Assembly: GCF_000835165.1 (NCBI RefSeq)
Contig: NZ_CP007790.1
Coordinates: 434,001 to 498,000, forward strand
DNA: 64,000 nt
Source: Corynebacterium marinum DSM 44953
Lineage (GTDB): Bacteria > Actinomycetota > Actinomycetes > Mycobacteriales > Mycobacteriaceae
Direction: 5' to 3'
The notes beneath the pieces are model-generated. The model was given only the letters and a program-made list of their open reading frames with translations, had not been told where the DNA came from and did not search any database. The position numbers and the translations under genes were made by a program. Positions 29,833 to 39,164 of this stretch are shown here, piece after piece (within the stretch, counting starts at the first letter, position 1; every line of letters begins with the position of its first letter).

Positions 29833-30488
29833 TGGCCCGGACCTGGTCAGTACTGGTGGTTGACGATGATTTCCGGGTGGCAGGCATCCACGCCGACATT
29901 GTGGCGGCCGCCCCGGGCTTCCGGGTGCAGGGGTCGGTGCGCACCATCGCGGAGGCGCGGGAGGCGCTGGCCACGGATCGGCCGGATCTCATGCTCGTCG
30001 ACGTCTACCTGCCGGACGGGGACGGCATCGAACTGGTCCGTGGCGCAGGGGTGGACGCCTTCATCCTCAGTGCCGCCGATGAAGCGGACACCGTCCGCCG
30101 TGCGCTGCACGCCGGGGTCCTGGGATACCTTGTCAAACCTTTCCCGCGGCAGACACTCAGCGAGCGGCTGGACCGCTACGCCCGTTTCCGGCATGTGCTG
30201 GCGGGCAGGCGCGGACTCCGGCAGGAGAAGATCGACCAGGCGCTCTCCATCCTGCACGGCCAGACGCCCGGCGCGGTCGTCGTCTCCCGTTCCGCCACGG
30301 AGCAGCTGCTTCTCGACGCCCTGGGGGAGGGGGAGCTCTCCGCTGCCGAGGCCGCCGGGCGGGCCGGGGTCTCCCGGGCTACCGCGCAGCGCCGACTGGC
30401 CACAATGGCAGGTCAGGGAGTGGTGCAGGTGCGTCTGCGGTACGGCACCTCGGGGAGACCCGAGCACCTCTACTCGAAGCAGGCCTGA
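29832..30488 (+). CDS. citB: CitB-type response regulator
   Basis: A 218-residue DcuR/CitB-family regulator. The receiver has acidic residues 11-13, phosphoacceptor Asp57 (LMLVDVYLPDGDG) and the lysine in LVKPF. The C-terminal domain ends in a winged helix with AGRAGVSRATAQRRLATMAGQG. The ATG overlaps the citA stop (TGATG). It would activate citH and perhaps distant citrate genes. Confidence 0.92.
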   Translation: MARTWSVLVVDDDFRVAGIHADIVAAAPGFRVQGSVRTIAEAREALATDRPDLMLVDVYLPDGDGIELVRGAGVDAFILSAADEADTVRRALHAGVLGYLVKPFPRQTLSERLDRYARFRHVLAGRRGLRQEKIDQALSILHGQTPGAVVVSRSATEQLLLDALGEGELSAAEAAGRAGVSRATAQRRLATMAGQGVVQVRLRYGTSGRPEHLYSKQA

Positions 30489-30507
30489 GGGGTCATCCGC
30501 CGGCCGG

Positions 30508-31185
30508 TTAGCGGCGCAGGATCCGCCGCGAGAGCCAGTTGCCGAAGAGCTGGGCGATCTGGACGATGATGACGATGACGATGACGGCCGCGTACGTGAC
30601 CTCGAGGTCGTAGGCGCGGTAGCCGTAGACGATGGCGAAGTCGCCGATGCCGCCGCCGCCGATGTAGCCGGCCATGGCGGACATGTCCACCACGGCGATG
30701 AAGATGAACGTGTAGCCGAGGACCAGGGGGCCCAACGCCTCCGGGACGATGACGGTCCGGATGATCCGCCACGGGCCGGCACCCATGGAGCGGGCGGCCT
30801 CGATGACCCCGGGGTCGATCGCGACGAGGTTCTGCTCGACGATGCGGGCCACGGCGAAGGTCGCCGCGATGCACATGATGAAGATCGCCGCGGACCGGCC
30901 GATGGTGGTGCCCACGACGTTCAGGGTCAGGGGCGCGAACATCGCGATCATGATGATGAACGGGATCGGGCGGATGAAGTTGACCAGCAGGTTGAGCACC
31001 CAGTACACCGGGCGGGACTGCAGGATGCTGCCGGAGCGGGTGGTGTAGAGCAGGATGCCCACGGCCAGTCCGGCGAGTCCGCCGACGACCATGGTCAGGG
31101 ACACCATCACGAGGGTGTCCATGATGGCCTCGAGGAAGGTGGGGCCGAGACGGTTCCAGTCGGCGGCGAGATAGGTGTGGGTCAT
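30508..31185 (-). CDS. metI: Methionine ABC transporter permease MetI
   Basis: A 225-residue permease with about five helices and the EAA-type coupling loop EAARSMGAGPWRIIRTVIVPEA. It forms the membrane channel of the D/L-methionine importer with MetN. Its start overlaps the metN stop by four bases. Confidence 0.94.
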   Translation of the reverse strand: MTHTYLAADWNRLGPTFLEAIMDTLVMVSLTMVVGGLAGLAVGILLYTTRSGSILQSRPVYWVLNLLVNFIRPIPFIIMIAMFAPLTLNVVGTTIGRSAAIFIMCIAATFAVARIVEQNLVAIDPGVIEAARSMGAGPWRIIRTVIVPEALGPLVLGYTFIFIAVVDMSAMAGYIGGGGIGDFAIVYGYRAYDLEVTYAAVIVIVIIVQIAQLFGNWLSRRILRR

Positions 31186-32243
31186 CGCGTGATCTCCTGG
31201 ATGTCTGTGGTGCGGGCGAGCGTGGTGCGGAAGCGTTCGACGGCGTCGTCGGGGCCGGCGAGGCGGACGGTCATCTTGCCGAAGGACTGTCGCTGCAGCG
31301 TGGTCACGCCGCCGTGGACGATGTTGATGCTCAGGCCCTCCTCCCGGGCGGCGGCCGCGGCGGAGAAGAAGCCTGAGTCCTCGGTGAGGTTGATCGTGAA
31401 CAGGCGCCCGCCGTGGGCGAGGAGGTCCTCCTCCTCCACGACGTCGGGGGTGTTGCGCAGGGAGGACGAGACGAAGCGTTTCGCGACGTTCGTCCGCGGC
31501 GCCGAGAACACCTCGTAGACGCTGCCGTACTCGACGACCTTGCCCGCCTCCATGACGGCGACCTTGTCCGCGATGGTGCGCACGACGTCCATCTCATGGG
31601 TGATGACCACGATGGTGATGCCCAGCTCGCGGTTGATCTCGCGGAGCAGGTTGAGCACATCGTGGGTGGTCTCCGGGTCGAGCGCCGAGGTGGCCTCGTC
31701 GGCGAGCAGGAGCCGGGGGTTGGTGGCCAGGGCGCGGGCGATGCCCACGCGCTGTTTCTGCCCGCCGGAGAGCTGCTCGGGATAGTTGCGCCCCTTGTCT
31801 GCCAGGCCGACGAAGTCCAGGAGCTCCGCCACGCGTTTCCTGCGCTCCGCCTTGGGCATGCCCGCCAGGGTGAGCGGGTATTCGATGTTGCCGGCGGCGG
31901 TGCGCGAGCGGAAGAGGTTGAACTGCTGGAAGATCATCCCGATGCCCCGGCGGATCGTGCGCAGCTTGGATTCGGGCATGCCGACGACGTCGGTCCCGTC
32001 GAGAAGCAGCTGGCCGGAGGTGGTGGTGTCCAGCCCGTTGATGAGGCGGACGAGGGTGGACTTGCCGGCGCCGGAGTAGCCGATGACGCCGAGAATTTCG
32101 CCCGGCTCGACGGTGAGGGTGACGCCGTCGACGGCGCGGGTCTCGGTCTTCTTCTGGTTGGTGAAGACCTTGGTCACATTGCGGAATTCGATGCGGGTTC
32201 CGGTACGCGGCCGGATGGGGGGTGCGGAGACTGGTTCGGACAC
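31182..32243 (-). CDS. metN: Methionine ABC transporter ATPase MetN
   Basis: A 353-residue ABC ATPase. Walker A is GYSGAGKST, the signature is LSGGQKQR and Walker B is LLLADEATSALD. The C-terminal NIL domain (about 265-350) binds methionine and causes transinhibition in the E. coli homologue. It is separated from metQ by a hairpin (32294-32321). Confidence 0.95.
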   Translation of the reverse strand: MSEPVSAPPIRPRTGTRIEFRNVTKVFTNQKKTETRAVDGVTLTVEPGEILGVIGYSGAGKSTLVRLINGLDTTTSGQLLLDGTDVVGMPESKLRTIRRGIGMIFQQFNLFRSRTAAGNIEYPLTLAGMPKAERRKRVAELLDFVGLADKGRNYPEQLSGGQKQRVGIARALATNPRLLLADEATSALDPETTHDVLNLLREINRELGITIVVITHEMDVVRTIADKVAVMEAGKVVEYGSVYEVFSAPRTNVAKRFVSSSLRNTPDVVEEEDLLAHGGRLFTINLTEDSGFFSAAAAAREEGLSINIVHGGVTTLQRQSFGKMTVRLAGPDDAVERFRTTLARTTDIQEITR

Positions 32244-32293
32244 GGGTGATCAGAGCCGTTCTGGGAGGAGGAGAAGGTGACGGTTAAATGCTC

Positions 32294-32321
32294 AACCCCG
32301 CCGCTGGAGGGCGACGGGGTT
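32294..32321 (-). terminator. Hairpin between metQ and metN
   Basis: Complementary seven-base arms (32294-32300 and 32315-32321) in the 100-bp gap. Without a proper U tract on the minus strand it is more likely an attenuating or mRNA-stabilising structure that keeps metQ mRNA in excess over metNI. Confidence 0.45.
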
Positions 32322-32343
32322 TGTCATGGCGGCGGTGCGCAGA

Positions 32344-33228
32344 CTACTGGTCGCCGGATTCGCGCAGTCGCTCCAGGATGGCGTCGAGGTCCTCGCGCGG
32401 GCGGTCGACCTTGACCGCGGTGTTGCCGGAGGACTCCATGATGGCGTCGGTGACGGCCTGGTCCTTCCAGAGCTCGGCGAGACGGTTGATGGTCTCGTCG
32501 TCGGCGCGCTCCGGGGTGGTCACCCAGACGTTGATGTAGGGCTCGGCCTGCTCGGTGTCCGGGTCGTCCTGGAAGATGGCGTCGAGCGGGTCGATGCTGG
32601 CGCGCTCCAGGAAGGAGTTGTTGATCACGGCCGGGCGGCCCTCATGGAACACGGCGGTGGTCTGGGCGGCGTCGACCGGGATGACGGAAACCTTTGAGGC
32701 GTCATTGTCGATATCGGCCGGGGCCGGGTTGAGCAGGCCCTCCTCGCGGAGGGTGACCAGGCCAGCCTGGACGAGGACGTTGATGGCGCGGCCCTGGTTG
32801 GTCGCGTCATTCGGGATCGCGATCTCCTCGCCCTCGATGCCGTCGAGGTTGTCGCGGTCCTTCCAGAACAGGGCCAGCGGGTAGATCTCGGTCGACGAGA
32901 TCGGCACGAGCTCTTCGCCGGCGCCGGTGTTGTAGTCGTTGAGGAAGAGCAGGTGCTGGAACTTGTTCACGTCGATCTGGCCCTGCGCGACGGCGTCGTT
33001 CGGGGTGTTGTAGTCCGAGAACGGCACGATCTCGATGTCGATGCCCTCCTCCTCGGCGAGGTCGGCGAAGACGTCCCACTCCTTGAGGTTGGCGTCGGTG
33101 GTGCCGATGCGGACGGTCTCGCCGGCGGCACCGGCGTCGGTGCTGTCGGAGTCGGAGGAGCAGGCGACAAGCCCCGCGGCGGCGATGACCGAGGCGGTGG
33201 CGCCGGCGAAAATGCGACGGAAGTTCAT
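32344..33228 (-). CDS. metQ: Methionine-binding lipoprotein MetQ
   Basis: A 294-residue NlpA-family lipoprotein. The lipobox is GLVAC, with lipid Cys23. The ligand domain includes VRIGTTDANLKEWDVF, NKFQHLLFLNDYN and IAIPNDATNQGRAINVL, all typical of MetQ. It delivers methionine to MetNI. The upstream region has a TAGAC sequence (minus strand of 33297-33301) resembling half of a McbR operator; the other half is not recognisable. Confidence 0.94.
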   Translation of the reverse strand: MNFRRIFAGATASVIAAAGLVACSSDSDSTDAGAAGETVRIGTTDANLKEWDVFADLAEEEGIDIEIVPFSDYNTPNDAVAQGQIDVNKFQHLLFLNDYNTGAGEELVPISSTEIYPLALFWKDRDNLDGIEGEEIAIPNDATNQGRAINVLVQAGLVTLREEGLLNPAPADIDNDASKVSVIPVDAAQTTAVFHEGRPAVINNSFLERASIDPLDAIFQDDPDTEQAEPYINVWVTTPERADDETINRLAELWKDQAVTDAIMESSGNTAVKVDRPREDLDAILERLRESGDQ

Positions 33229-33331
33229 GGCTTTGAGGTTCCTTAGACGTTTGTTGAGCAGTTGGTTGTGAAACCTAGCATCAACCGTACCGCTCTGTCT
33301 AGGCAGTGGCCGGGAAAAATGCCGGAACCGT

Positions 33332-33360
33332 GGGCACGTGCGTTCGATTGTGGGTAGGTT
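33332..33360 (+). promoter_or_regulatory. dnaE2 promoter with degenerate LexA box
   Basis: TAGGTT (33355-33360) lies seven bases before the dnaE2 ATG, consistent with a leaderless message. Just upstream, 33332-33347 contains GCAC-N4-GTTCGA, one mismatch from the SOS core GAAC-N4-GTTC. The left half is poor. LexA control is plausible because dnaE2 belongs to SOS regulons in relatives. Confidence 0.42.
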
Positions 33361-33367
33361 GTGGGGC

Positions 33368-36300
33368 ATGGGAGTCAACGGCGGTGCGCCTCTGAGCTGG
33401 TCGCGGCTGGAGCGCGTCCTCGCCGGCCGGAAGTCGCCGACGCCGGTGCCGGTCGATCATCTGGCCGCGCCCGCTTCCCGACGTCCCGCCTCTGCCCGCC
33501 CCGCCCTCCCCTTCGCCGAGCTGCACGCCGTGAGCTCCTACAGTTTCCTCGGCGGAGCGAGCGATCCCGAGGTGTTGGTCCGGCGGGCCGTGGAGTTGAG
33601 ACTGTCGGCGTTGGCGCTGGTGGACCGGGACGGTTTCTACGGCGCGGTGAAGTTCGCCGAGGCCGCCGCGGGGGAGGGTCTGCCGACCGTGTTCGGCGCG
33701 GAACTCACCCTGGGGGACCGCATCCTGCCGGTGCTGGCCCGCGGGCCCGAGGGGTACCGCCGGCTGTCGCGGCTGATGTCGGACGCGCACATGGCCGCCG
33801 GGGAGAAGGGGCGGGTGGAGTACCCGCCGGTGGGGGAGATTGCCCGGTTCCTGGACGGCCACTGCGTGGCGCTGCTGGGGCATGAGTGGGTCGCTGATAT
33901 CGACCAGGCGGTCGAAGCGTTCGGGGCGGGTAACCTGGTGCTGGAATATGCGGTGACCATGACCCCCGAGGACACCGACCGCCACGAGAAGCTCGACGAG
34001 TGTAGACGGCATGGTCTACGCGGCATCGTCACCGCGTTACCGGCCGCCGCCACCCGGCAGGATGCCCGACTGGCCGGTGCGAAGCGCGCCCTGTCCCGCC
34101 GGCTCTCCCTGGGCGAGGCAGAACCGGACCTCCACCCGATGGGCGCACCCTGGCTGCGCTCCGGCGCGCAGATCGCCGCACTCCTGCCCGGCCGGGCGGA
34201 GCTGATCGCAGGCGCGGTCGACCTGGCTCGCGAGTGCGCCTTCACCCTCGACCTCGTCGCCCCCGACCTGCCCGGTTGGCGCACCCCGGCGGGGCACACC
34301 GAGATGACCTGGCTGAGTGACCTGACGCAGGAGCGGGCGCGGCGTCGATACGCAGGCAGGCCGGACGGCGTCCGGGCGAAGGCGGAGAAACAGATCGCGC
34401 ACGAGTTGGGGGTGATCGGCAAGCTCAACTTCCCCGGCTACTTCCTCATCGTCACCGACCTGGTCGACTTCTGCCGGGAAGCGGACATCCTCTGCCAGGG
34501 CCGCGGCTCCGCGGCGAACTCGGCCGTGTGCTTCGCCCTGGACATCACCAACGTGGAGCCCATCTCCGCGGGCCTGCTCTTCGAGCGTTTCCTCTCCCCG
34601 GACCGCGACGGCCCGCCCGACATCGACATCGACATCGAATCCGGCCGACGCGAGGAGGTCATCCAGTACGTCTACGGCCGTTACGGCCGCGACCGGGCAG
34701 CGCAGGTGGCCAACGTGATCACCTACCGCACGAAAGGCGCGCTCCGCGATGCCGCCCGCGCCCTCGGCCACCCCCAGGGCTCGGCCGACGCGTGGTCGAA
34801 GGGGACGGCGGAACCGCCTGCCGAGGTGGTGGAGCTGGCCGCGCGCTTCAAGGGGCAGCCCCGCCACCTGGGCATCCACTCCGGCGGCATGGTCATCTGC
34901 GACCGCCCCATCGCCGACGTCGTGCCCGTCGAGTGGGCCAGGATGGAGGGGCGCTCCGTGGTGCAGTGGGACAAGGACGACTGCGCCGCCGCCGGGCTGG
35001 TCAAGTTCGACCTGCTGGGCCTGGGCATGCTCGAGGCGCTGCACCACATGATCGACCTCGTGGCGGAGCAGCACGGCACCCGTGTCCACCTGTGGGAGCT
35101 CGACCTCGCGGACCCCGGCGTCTACGACATGCTCTGCCGCGCCGACGCCGTCGGCGTGTTCCAGGTCGAATCCCGCGCGCAGCTGTCCACCCTGCCGCGC
35201 CTGAAACCGCGCACCTTCTTCGACCTGGTCGTGGAGGTCGCCCTCATCCGGCCCGGCCCCATCCAGGGCGGTTCGGTGCACCCCTACCTGCGCCGGCGGG
35301 ACGGCAGCGAGCCCGTCACCTACGACCACCCCGTCCTGGAGAAGTCCCTGGGCAAGACGCTGGGCATCCCGCTGTTCCAGGAGCAGCTCATGCAGATCGC
35401 CGTCGACGCCGCCGGGTTCAGCGGCGCGGAGGCGGACGCCCTGCGCCGCGCGATGGGGTCCAAGCGATCCCCGGCGAAGATGGCGGAGCTGAAGGGCCGT
35501 TTCTTCCGCGGCGTGCGCGACACCCACGGCATCCCCGGGGAGACGGCCGAGAAGCTGTGGAACAAGATCGTCGCCTTCGCCGCCTACGGCTTCCCCGAAT
35601 CCCACTCCCAGTCCTTCGCCTCGCTGGTGTACTTCTCCGCCTGGTTCAAACACCATTACCCGGCGGAGTTCTGTGTCGGCCTGCTGCGCGCCCAGCCCAT
35701 GGGCTTCTACTCGCCGCAGTCGTTGATCCAGGACGCCCGCCGCCACGGCATCGGGATCCTGCCCGTCGACGTCAACGAATCAGGCGAACAGGCCCGCGTG
35801 GTGGACGGGCGGATCCGGGTGGGGCTGAACCTCATCAACGGCCTCGGCGCGGCGGCGGCGAGGATTGAAAAGGCGGCGCCGTTCACCGGTATTCCGGACC
35901 TGTCGCGCCGGGCGGAGCTGAGCGTCGAGCACGTGGAGTCCCTGGCGCGTGCCGGGGCCTTGGACTGCTTCGGCGTCGACCGCCGGCAGGCCCTGTGGCA
36001 GGCGGGCGTGGCGGCCACCGAACGCGAGGGCATGCTGCCGGGGTTGTCGGCCATCGAATCCCCGTCGCTGCCGGGCATGAGCACGTTCGAGCTCATGGTC
36101 GCCGACGTCGCCGCCACCGGCGTGACTCCCCGGCGCCAGCCGATGGAGCTGGTGCGCGGCCAGCTTTCCGACGCCGGGATCCTCACCGCCGCCGCCCTCC
36201 GCGACGTCACCGACGGCACCCGTGTGCGCGTCGCGGGCGTGGTCACCCACCGGCAGCGCCCGCAGACCGCCTCCGGCCTGACCTTCCTGGGCATGGAGGA

Positions 36301-36496
36301 TGAGACCGGTCTGATCAACGTCATGGTCTCCGTCGGCCTGTGGAACCGTCAACAGGTGCTCGCCCGGACCTCGCGGGCGCTGGTGGTACGCGGAATCGTG
36401 CAGAACGCCACCGGTGCGGTGACCGTGGTGGCCGACAGGCTGGAGCCCCTGGCGGTGGGGGAGTGGTTCAGCCGGGGTTCGCGGGATTTCCGGTGA
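33368..36496 (+). CDS. dnaE2: Error-prone DNA polymerase DnaE2
   Basis: A 1042-residue C-family polymerase. A PHP domain (about 55-290; FAELHAVSSYSFLGGASDP) comes first, then the polymerase core with PDIDIDIESGRREEVIQYVYGRYGRD (read in parts), whose acidic residues bind metal, and a C-terminal OB fold (GLTFLGMEDETGLINV). The absence of the long alpha-subunit C-terminal domain separates it from DnaE1. It performs translesion synthesis with ImuA'/ImuB. The ATG at 33368 was chosen over the GTG at 33338 because of the TAGGTT box. Confidence 0.95.
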   Translation: MGVNGGAPLSWSRLERVLAGRKSPTPVPVDHLAAPASRRPASARPALPFAELHAVSSYSFLGGASDPEVLVRRAVELRLSALALVDRDGFYGAVKFAEAAAGEGLPTVFGAELTLGDRILPVLARGPEGYRRLSRLMSDAHMAAGEKGRVEYPPVGEIARFLDGHCVALLGHEWVADIDQAVEAFGAGNLVLEYAVTMTPEDTDRHEKLDECRRHGLRGIVTALPAAATRQDARLAGAKRALSRRLSLGEAEPDLHPMGAPWLRSGAQIAALLPGRAELIAGAVDLARECAFTLDLVAPDLPGWRTPAGHTEMTWLSDLTQERARRRYAGRPDGVRAKAEKQIAHELGVIGKLNFPGYFLIVTDLVDFCREADILCQGRGSAANSAVCFALDITNVEPISAGLLFERFLSPDRDGPPDIDIDIESGRREEVIQYVYGRYGRDRAAQVANVITYRTKGALRDAARALGHPQGSADAWSKGTAEPPAEVVELAARFKGQPRHLGIHSGGMVICDRPIADVVPVEWARMEGRSVVQWDKDDCAAAGLVKFDLLGLGMLEALHHMIDLVAEQHGTRVHLWELDLADPGVYDMLCRADAVGVFQVESRAQLSTLPRLKPRTFFDLVVEVALIRPGPIQGGSVHPYLRRRDGSEPVTYDHPVLEKSLGKTLGIPLFQEQLMQIAVDAAGFSGAEADALRRAMGSKRSPAKMAELKGRFFRGVRDTHGIPGETAEKLWNKIVAFAAYGFPESHSQSFASLVYFSAWFKHHYPAEFCVGLLRAQPMGFYSPQSLIQDARRHGIGILPVDVNESGEQARVVDGRIRVGLNLINGLGAAAARIEKAAPFTGIPDLSRRAELSVEHVESLARAGALDCFGVDRRQALWQAGVAATEREGMLPGLSAIESPSLPGMSTFELMVADVAATGVTPRRQPMELVRGQLSDAGILTAAALRDVTDGTRVRVAGVVTHRQRPQTASGLTFLGMEDETGLINVMVSVGLWNRQQVLARTSRALVVRGIVQNATGAVTVVADRLEPLAVGEWFSRGSRDFR

Positions 36497-36527
36497 CGGC
36501 GCCCCGAACGGCACCTACCATGGGCGC

Positions 36528-37034
36528 ATGTGGTTCTCCGGCCTCGACCCCATCATCCGCATCCTGCTGGTTGGCACCGCCAGCTACCTCATCCTGCTGG
36601 TGATCCTCCGGATCACCGGCGCCCGCTCGCTGGCCAAGCTCAACGCCTTCGACTTCACCGTCACCATCGCCCTCGGGTCGATCCTGGCTACGGCACTGAC
36701 CAGCGCAGACCTGTCCTGGGCCTCCGCGGCCACCGCTCTGGGTCTCCTCCTCGGCCTGCAGTACGTGGTGGCCAGGGTGCTGCGGGCCGTGCCCGCGCTG
36801 CGGGGCGCGGCCACGGCGTCTCCGGTCGTCATTGTGCGCGACGGGCGGATGCTGGAGGAGGGCATGCGGCGGGCCCGGGTGGGGGAGGCGGAGGTGCGTC
36901 AGGCCGCCCGATCCGGCGGATACGGCGACCTGGGCGACGTCGGGGCGATGATCATGGAGACCGACGGCACGCTGTCGGTCATCGGCGCCGACGCCATGGG
37001 TGACCGCGGGACGCTCGAAGGCCTCGACTCCTGA
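36528..37034 (+). CDS. DUF421 (YetF-like) membrane protein
   Basis: A 168-residue protein with three N-terminal helices and a cytoplasmic domain. The segment GARSLAKLNAFDFTVTIALGSILA and the later VVIVRDGRMLEEGMRRARV are diagnostic of DUF421. Function unknown. TACCAT six bases before the ATG suggests a leaderless start. Confidence 0.88.
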   Translation: MWFSGLDPIIRILLVGTASYLILLVILRITGARSLAKLNAFDFTVTIALGSILATALTSADLSWASAATALGLLLGLQYVVARVLRAVPALRGAATASPVVIVRDGRMLEEGMRRARVGEAEVRQAARSGGYGDLGDVGAMIMETDGTLSVIGADAMGDRGTLEGLDS

Positions 37035-37063
37035 GTGCAGGGGCGCTGACGGGCCCTGCGCCG

Positions 37064-37264
37064 TCACCGGTCCCGGAACATCTCGATGCCCGCCAGGATC
37101 ACCGCGGCGATGATGCTCAGCGCCAGCCAGACGCCGAGGAAGAAGAGGATGTCGGTCAGGCCCAGGGGCCAGTCCCGGGTGAGCAGGGTGGAGATGAACG
37201 CGATGATCACCGCGATTGTCGCACCGGTGGGCAGCTTGGCGATGAGGTACTCGAGACCGGACAT
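37064..37264 (-). CDS. Small two-helix membrane protein
   Basis: A 66-residue protein with two helices (about 14-30 and 38-60), ending GIEMFRDR. It is convergent with the DUF421 gene; a small hairpin, GCAGGG/CCCTGC (37037-37059), lies between the two stops. No family recognised. Confidence 0.6.
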   Translation of the reverse strand: MSGLEYLIAKLPTGATIAVIIAFISTLLTRDWPLGLTDILFFLGVWLALSIIAAVILAGIEMFRDR

Positions 37265-37317
37265 GCCCCCAGCCTATCCCGCGCAGTTTCGCCGGATGTT
37301 CTGGCAAGGTGGTGCCC

Positions 37318-37812
37318 ATGAGCGATGAGGCAGTGCACGGCGCGAGCATCAGTCACCGGGACATGAACCCGGTGTCCCCGAAATTGACCACCGCCCGCTA
37401 CCTGGGCAGACTTCCCTGGATCGCCGTCGTTCTCCTGGTTTTCGCCGTCCTCGGCTTCGCCCTCAGCCCCTGGTTCCACATCGGCACCGCGGTACTGCTC
37501 ATCCTGCTGCTCTGGCAGGCGTGGCTGATCCCGGCGCAGGTCCGGCTGCTGGGGTGGCGGGAGACCGGCGACGAGCTGCTGATCACCAAGGGTCGGCTCT
37601 GGCACACGTTCACCGTGATCCCCTACGGACGCATCCAGTACGTCGACGTCACCGCCGGGCCGATCGAACGTTCCCTGGGGATGAAGACCCTCCAGCTGCA
37701 CACCGCCTCCGCCACCTCGGACGCGTCGGTCCAGGGACTGCCCGCCGAGACCGCCGACGCCCTGCGGGACCGGTTGGCGGTCAAGGCCCGGGAGAGGATG
37801 AGCGGGCTGTGA
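37318..37812 (+). CDS. Bacterial PH-domain membrane protein (YdbS-like)
   Basis: A 164-residue protein with two N-terminal helices (about 28-70) followed by one bPH2 domain with LLITKGRLWHTFTVIPYGRIQYVDV. It overlaps the next gene, which has further such domains. Such YdbS/YdbT pairs are of unknown function; in Bacillus related proteins are linked to stress resistance. The ATG at 37318 has AAGG upstream. Confidence 0.85.
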   Translation: MSDEAVHGASISHRDMNPVSPKLTTARYLGRLPWIAVVLLVFAVLGFALSPWFHIGTAVLLILLLWQAWLIPAQVRLLGWRETGDELLITKGRLWHTFTVIPYGRIQYVDVTAGPIERSLGMKTLQLHTASATSDASVQGLPAETADALRDRLAVKARERMSGL

Positions 37813-39164
37813 ACGAGGACTACCGCCGCGTCCACCGGTTGACGCCGCTGCTGCGTTTCTGGACGGTCATCCTCGCCGCCGTCACGATCTTCTTCGTCAA
37901 CCTGGACATAGCGGCCATCGGTGCGGCGTTGGGCTGGCTGGGCAGCGGGAACATCCTGCCCGTCCTCATCGGGGCCGGGGCGTTCCTGGTCGGCTGCGGC
38001 CTGGTCTGGCTGGTCTCCCAGGTCTGGTGGCGGGCCACCGGATACCGGCTCACGGAAGAAGAGGTCTCGCTCAAAAACGGCGTGCTGAACACCCGGCTGC
38101 GCACCGCCCGTTACGACCGGATCCAGGCCGTCGACGTCGTCGAGTCCGTCATCGCGCGGATTTTCCGGTTGGCGGCCGTCCGCGTGGAGACCGCCGGCGG
38201 CGGGGACTCCGTCATCGAGATCGCCTACCTCCCGCGCGACGTCGCCGAGCAGCTGCGCGCGGAGGTCCTGGAGCGTACCCGCGGCACCGTGCCAGCGGCC
38301 GTGTCGGCTGTGGCGGCCCCCGCCGCCGACACAGCCGGGCAGGTCGTCATCCCCGAGATCCCCATCGCCCGTTCCCTGACGGGCGCCGCCCTGCAGGGGG
38401 TGTCCCTGAGCGCGGCGCTGATCATCGTCGGCCTTGTCATCACTCCGCTGACCTGGGCCGCGGCCCTGCCCGTCGCCATCGGCATCGTGCCGGTCATCTG
38501 GAACCAGATAGACAGCAGCTGGCGGTTCACCGCCCGTCTGACGGACGGCACCCTGCACCTCTCCTACGGCCTGGCGGACAGGCGTCGCCAGTCGATTCCG
38601 CTGCGGCGCATCCACGGGGTCACCGTCCATCAGCCGGTCCTGTGGCGGATACCGGGCTGGTGGTGCGTCAAGGTCTCCGTCGCAGGCTACGGCGCCGAGA
38701 ACGAGAAGGGCTCCGGCACGACCCAGCTGCTCCCGGTGGGGTCCCGTGGGCAGGCGCTGGCGCTGCTGGCGCTGGTCAGCCCGTTGGACGCGGTGACCAT
38801 CGAGGCGTCGGCACGCCCGGAAGGCGCGACCATCCCGATGTTCACCTCACCGCCGGTGGCCGGGTGGGTCTCGCCGGTCGACCTGCACCAGCAGGCGGTG
38901 ACCCTGCTTGCCGACGCCGTCGTGGTCCACCGCGGCCGCTTCGGTCGGCGAGTCAGCGTCATCGACCCCGCACACATCCAGGAGCTCTCCCTCACGAGGG
39001 GACCCCTGCAGCAGATGTTCGGCCTGTGCACCGTGCGTTTCGACCTCGTCCCCGGCCCGGTGCGCATGGCGGGTGAGGATCTGACGCCCGAAGCCGGCGG
39101 GGTGCTCCTGGACGCCCTGCGTCAGCGCGAACTACCAGCCCAGCGCAGTAACCAGTGGCGGTGA
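37809..39164 (+). CDS. Multi-PH-domain membrane protein (YdbT-like)
   Basis: A 451-residue protein with two pairs of membrane helices and repeated bPH2 domains. VSLKNGVLNTRLRTARYDRIQAVDVVES marks the first, LADRRRQSIPLRRIHGVTVHQPV the second and VVVHRGRFGRRVSVIDPAHIQELS the third. The GTG start overlaps the previous stop (GTGA), so the two PH proteins are made together and probably form a complex. Its 3' end overlaps the convergent DUF457 gene by 33 bases. Confidence 0.87.
   Translation: MNEDYRRVHRLTPLLRFWTVILAAVTIFFVNLDIAAIGAALGWLGSGNILPVLIGAGAFLVGCGLVWLVSQVWWRATGYRLTEEEVSLKNGVLNTRLRTARYDRIQAVDVVESVIARIFRLAAVRVETAGGGDSVIEIAYLPRDVAEQLRAEVLERTRGTVPAAVSAVAAPAADTAGQVVIPEIPIARSLTGAALQGVSLSAALIIVGLVITPLTWAAALPVAIGIVPVIWNQIDSSWRFTARLTDGTLHLSYGLADRRRQSIPLRRIHGVTVHQPVLWRIPGWWCVKVSVAGYGAENEKGSGTTQLLPVGSRGQALALLALVSPLDAVTIEASARPEGATIPMFTSPPVAGWVSPVDLHQQAVTLLADAVVVHRGRFGRRVSVIDPAHIQELSLTRGPLQQMFGLCTVRFDLVPGPVRMAGEDLTPEAGGVLLDALRQRELPAQRSNQWR

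Noticed and set aside
33229..33337. SAM riboswitch before metQ
   Set aside because: The leader is too short and has no conserved stems; corynebacterial met genes are controlled by McbR instead.
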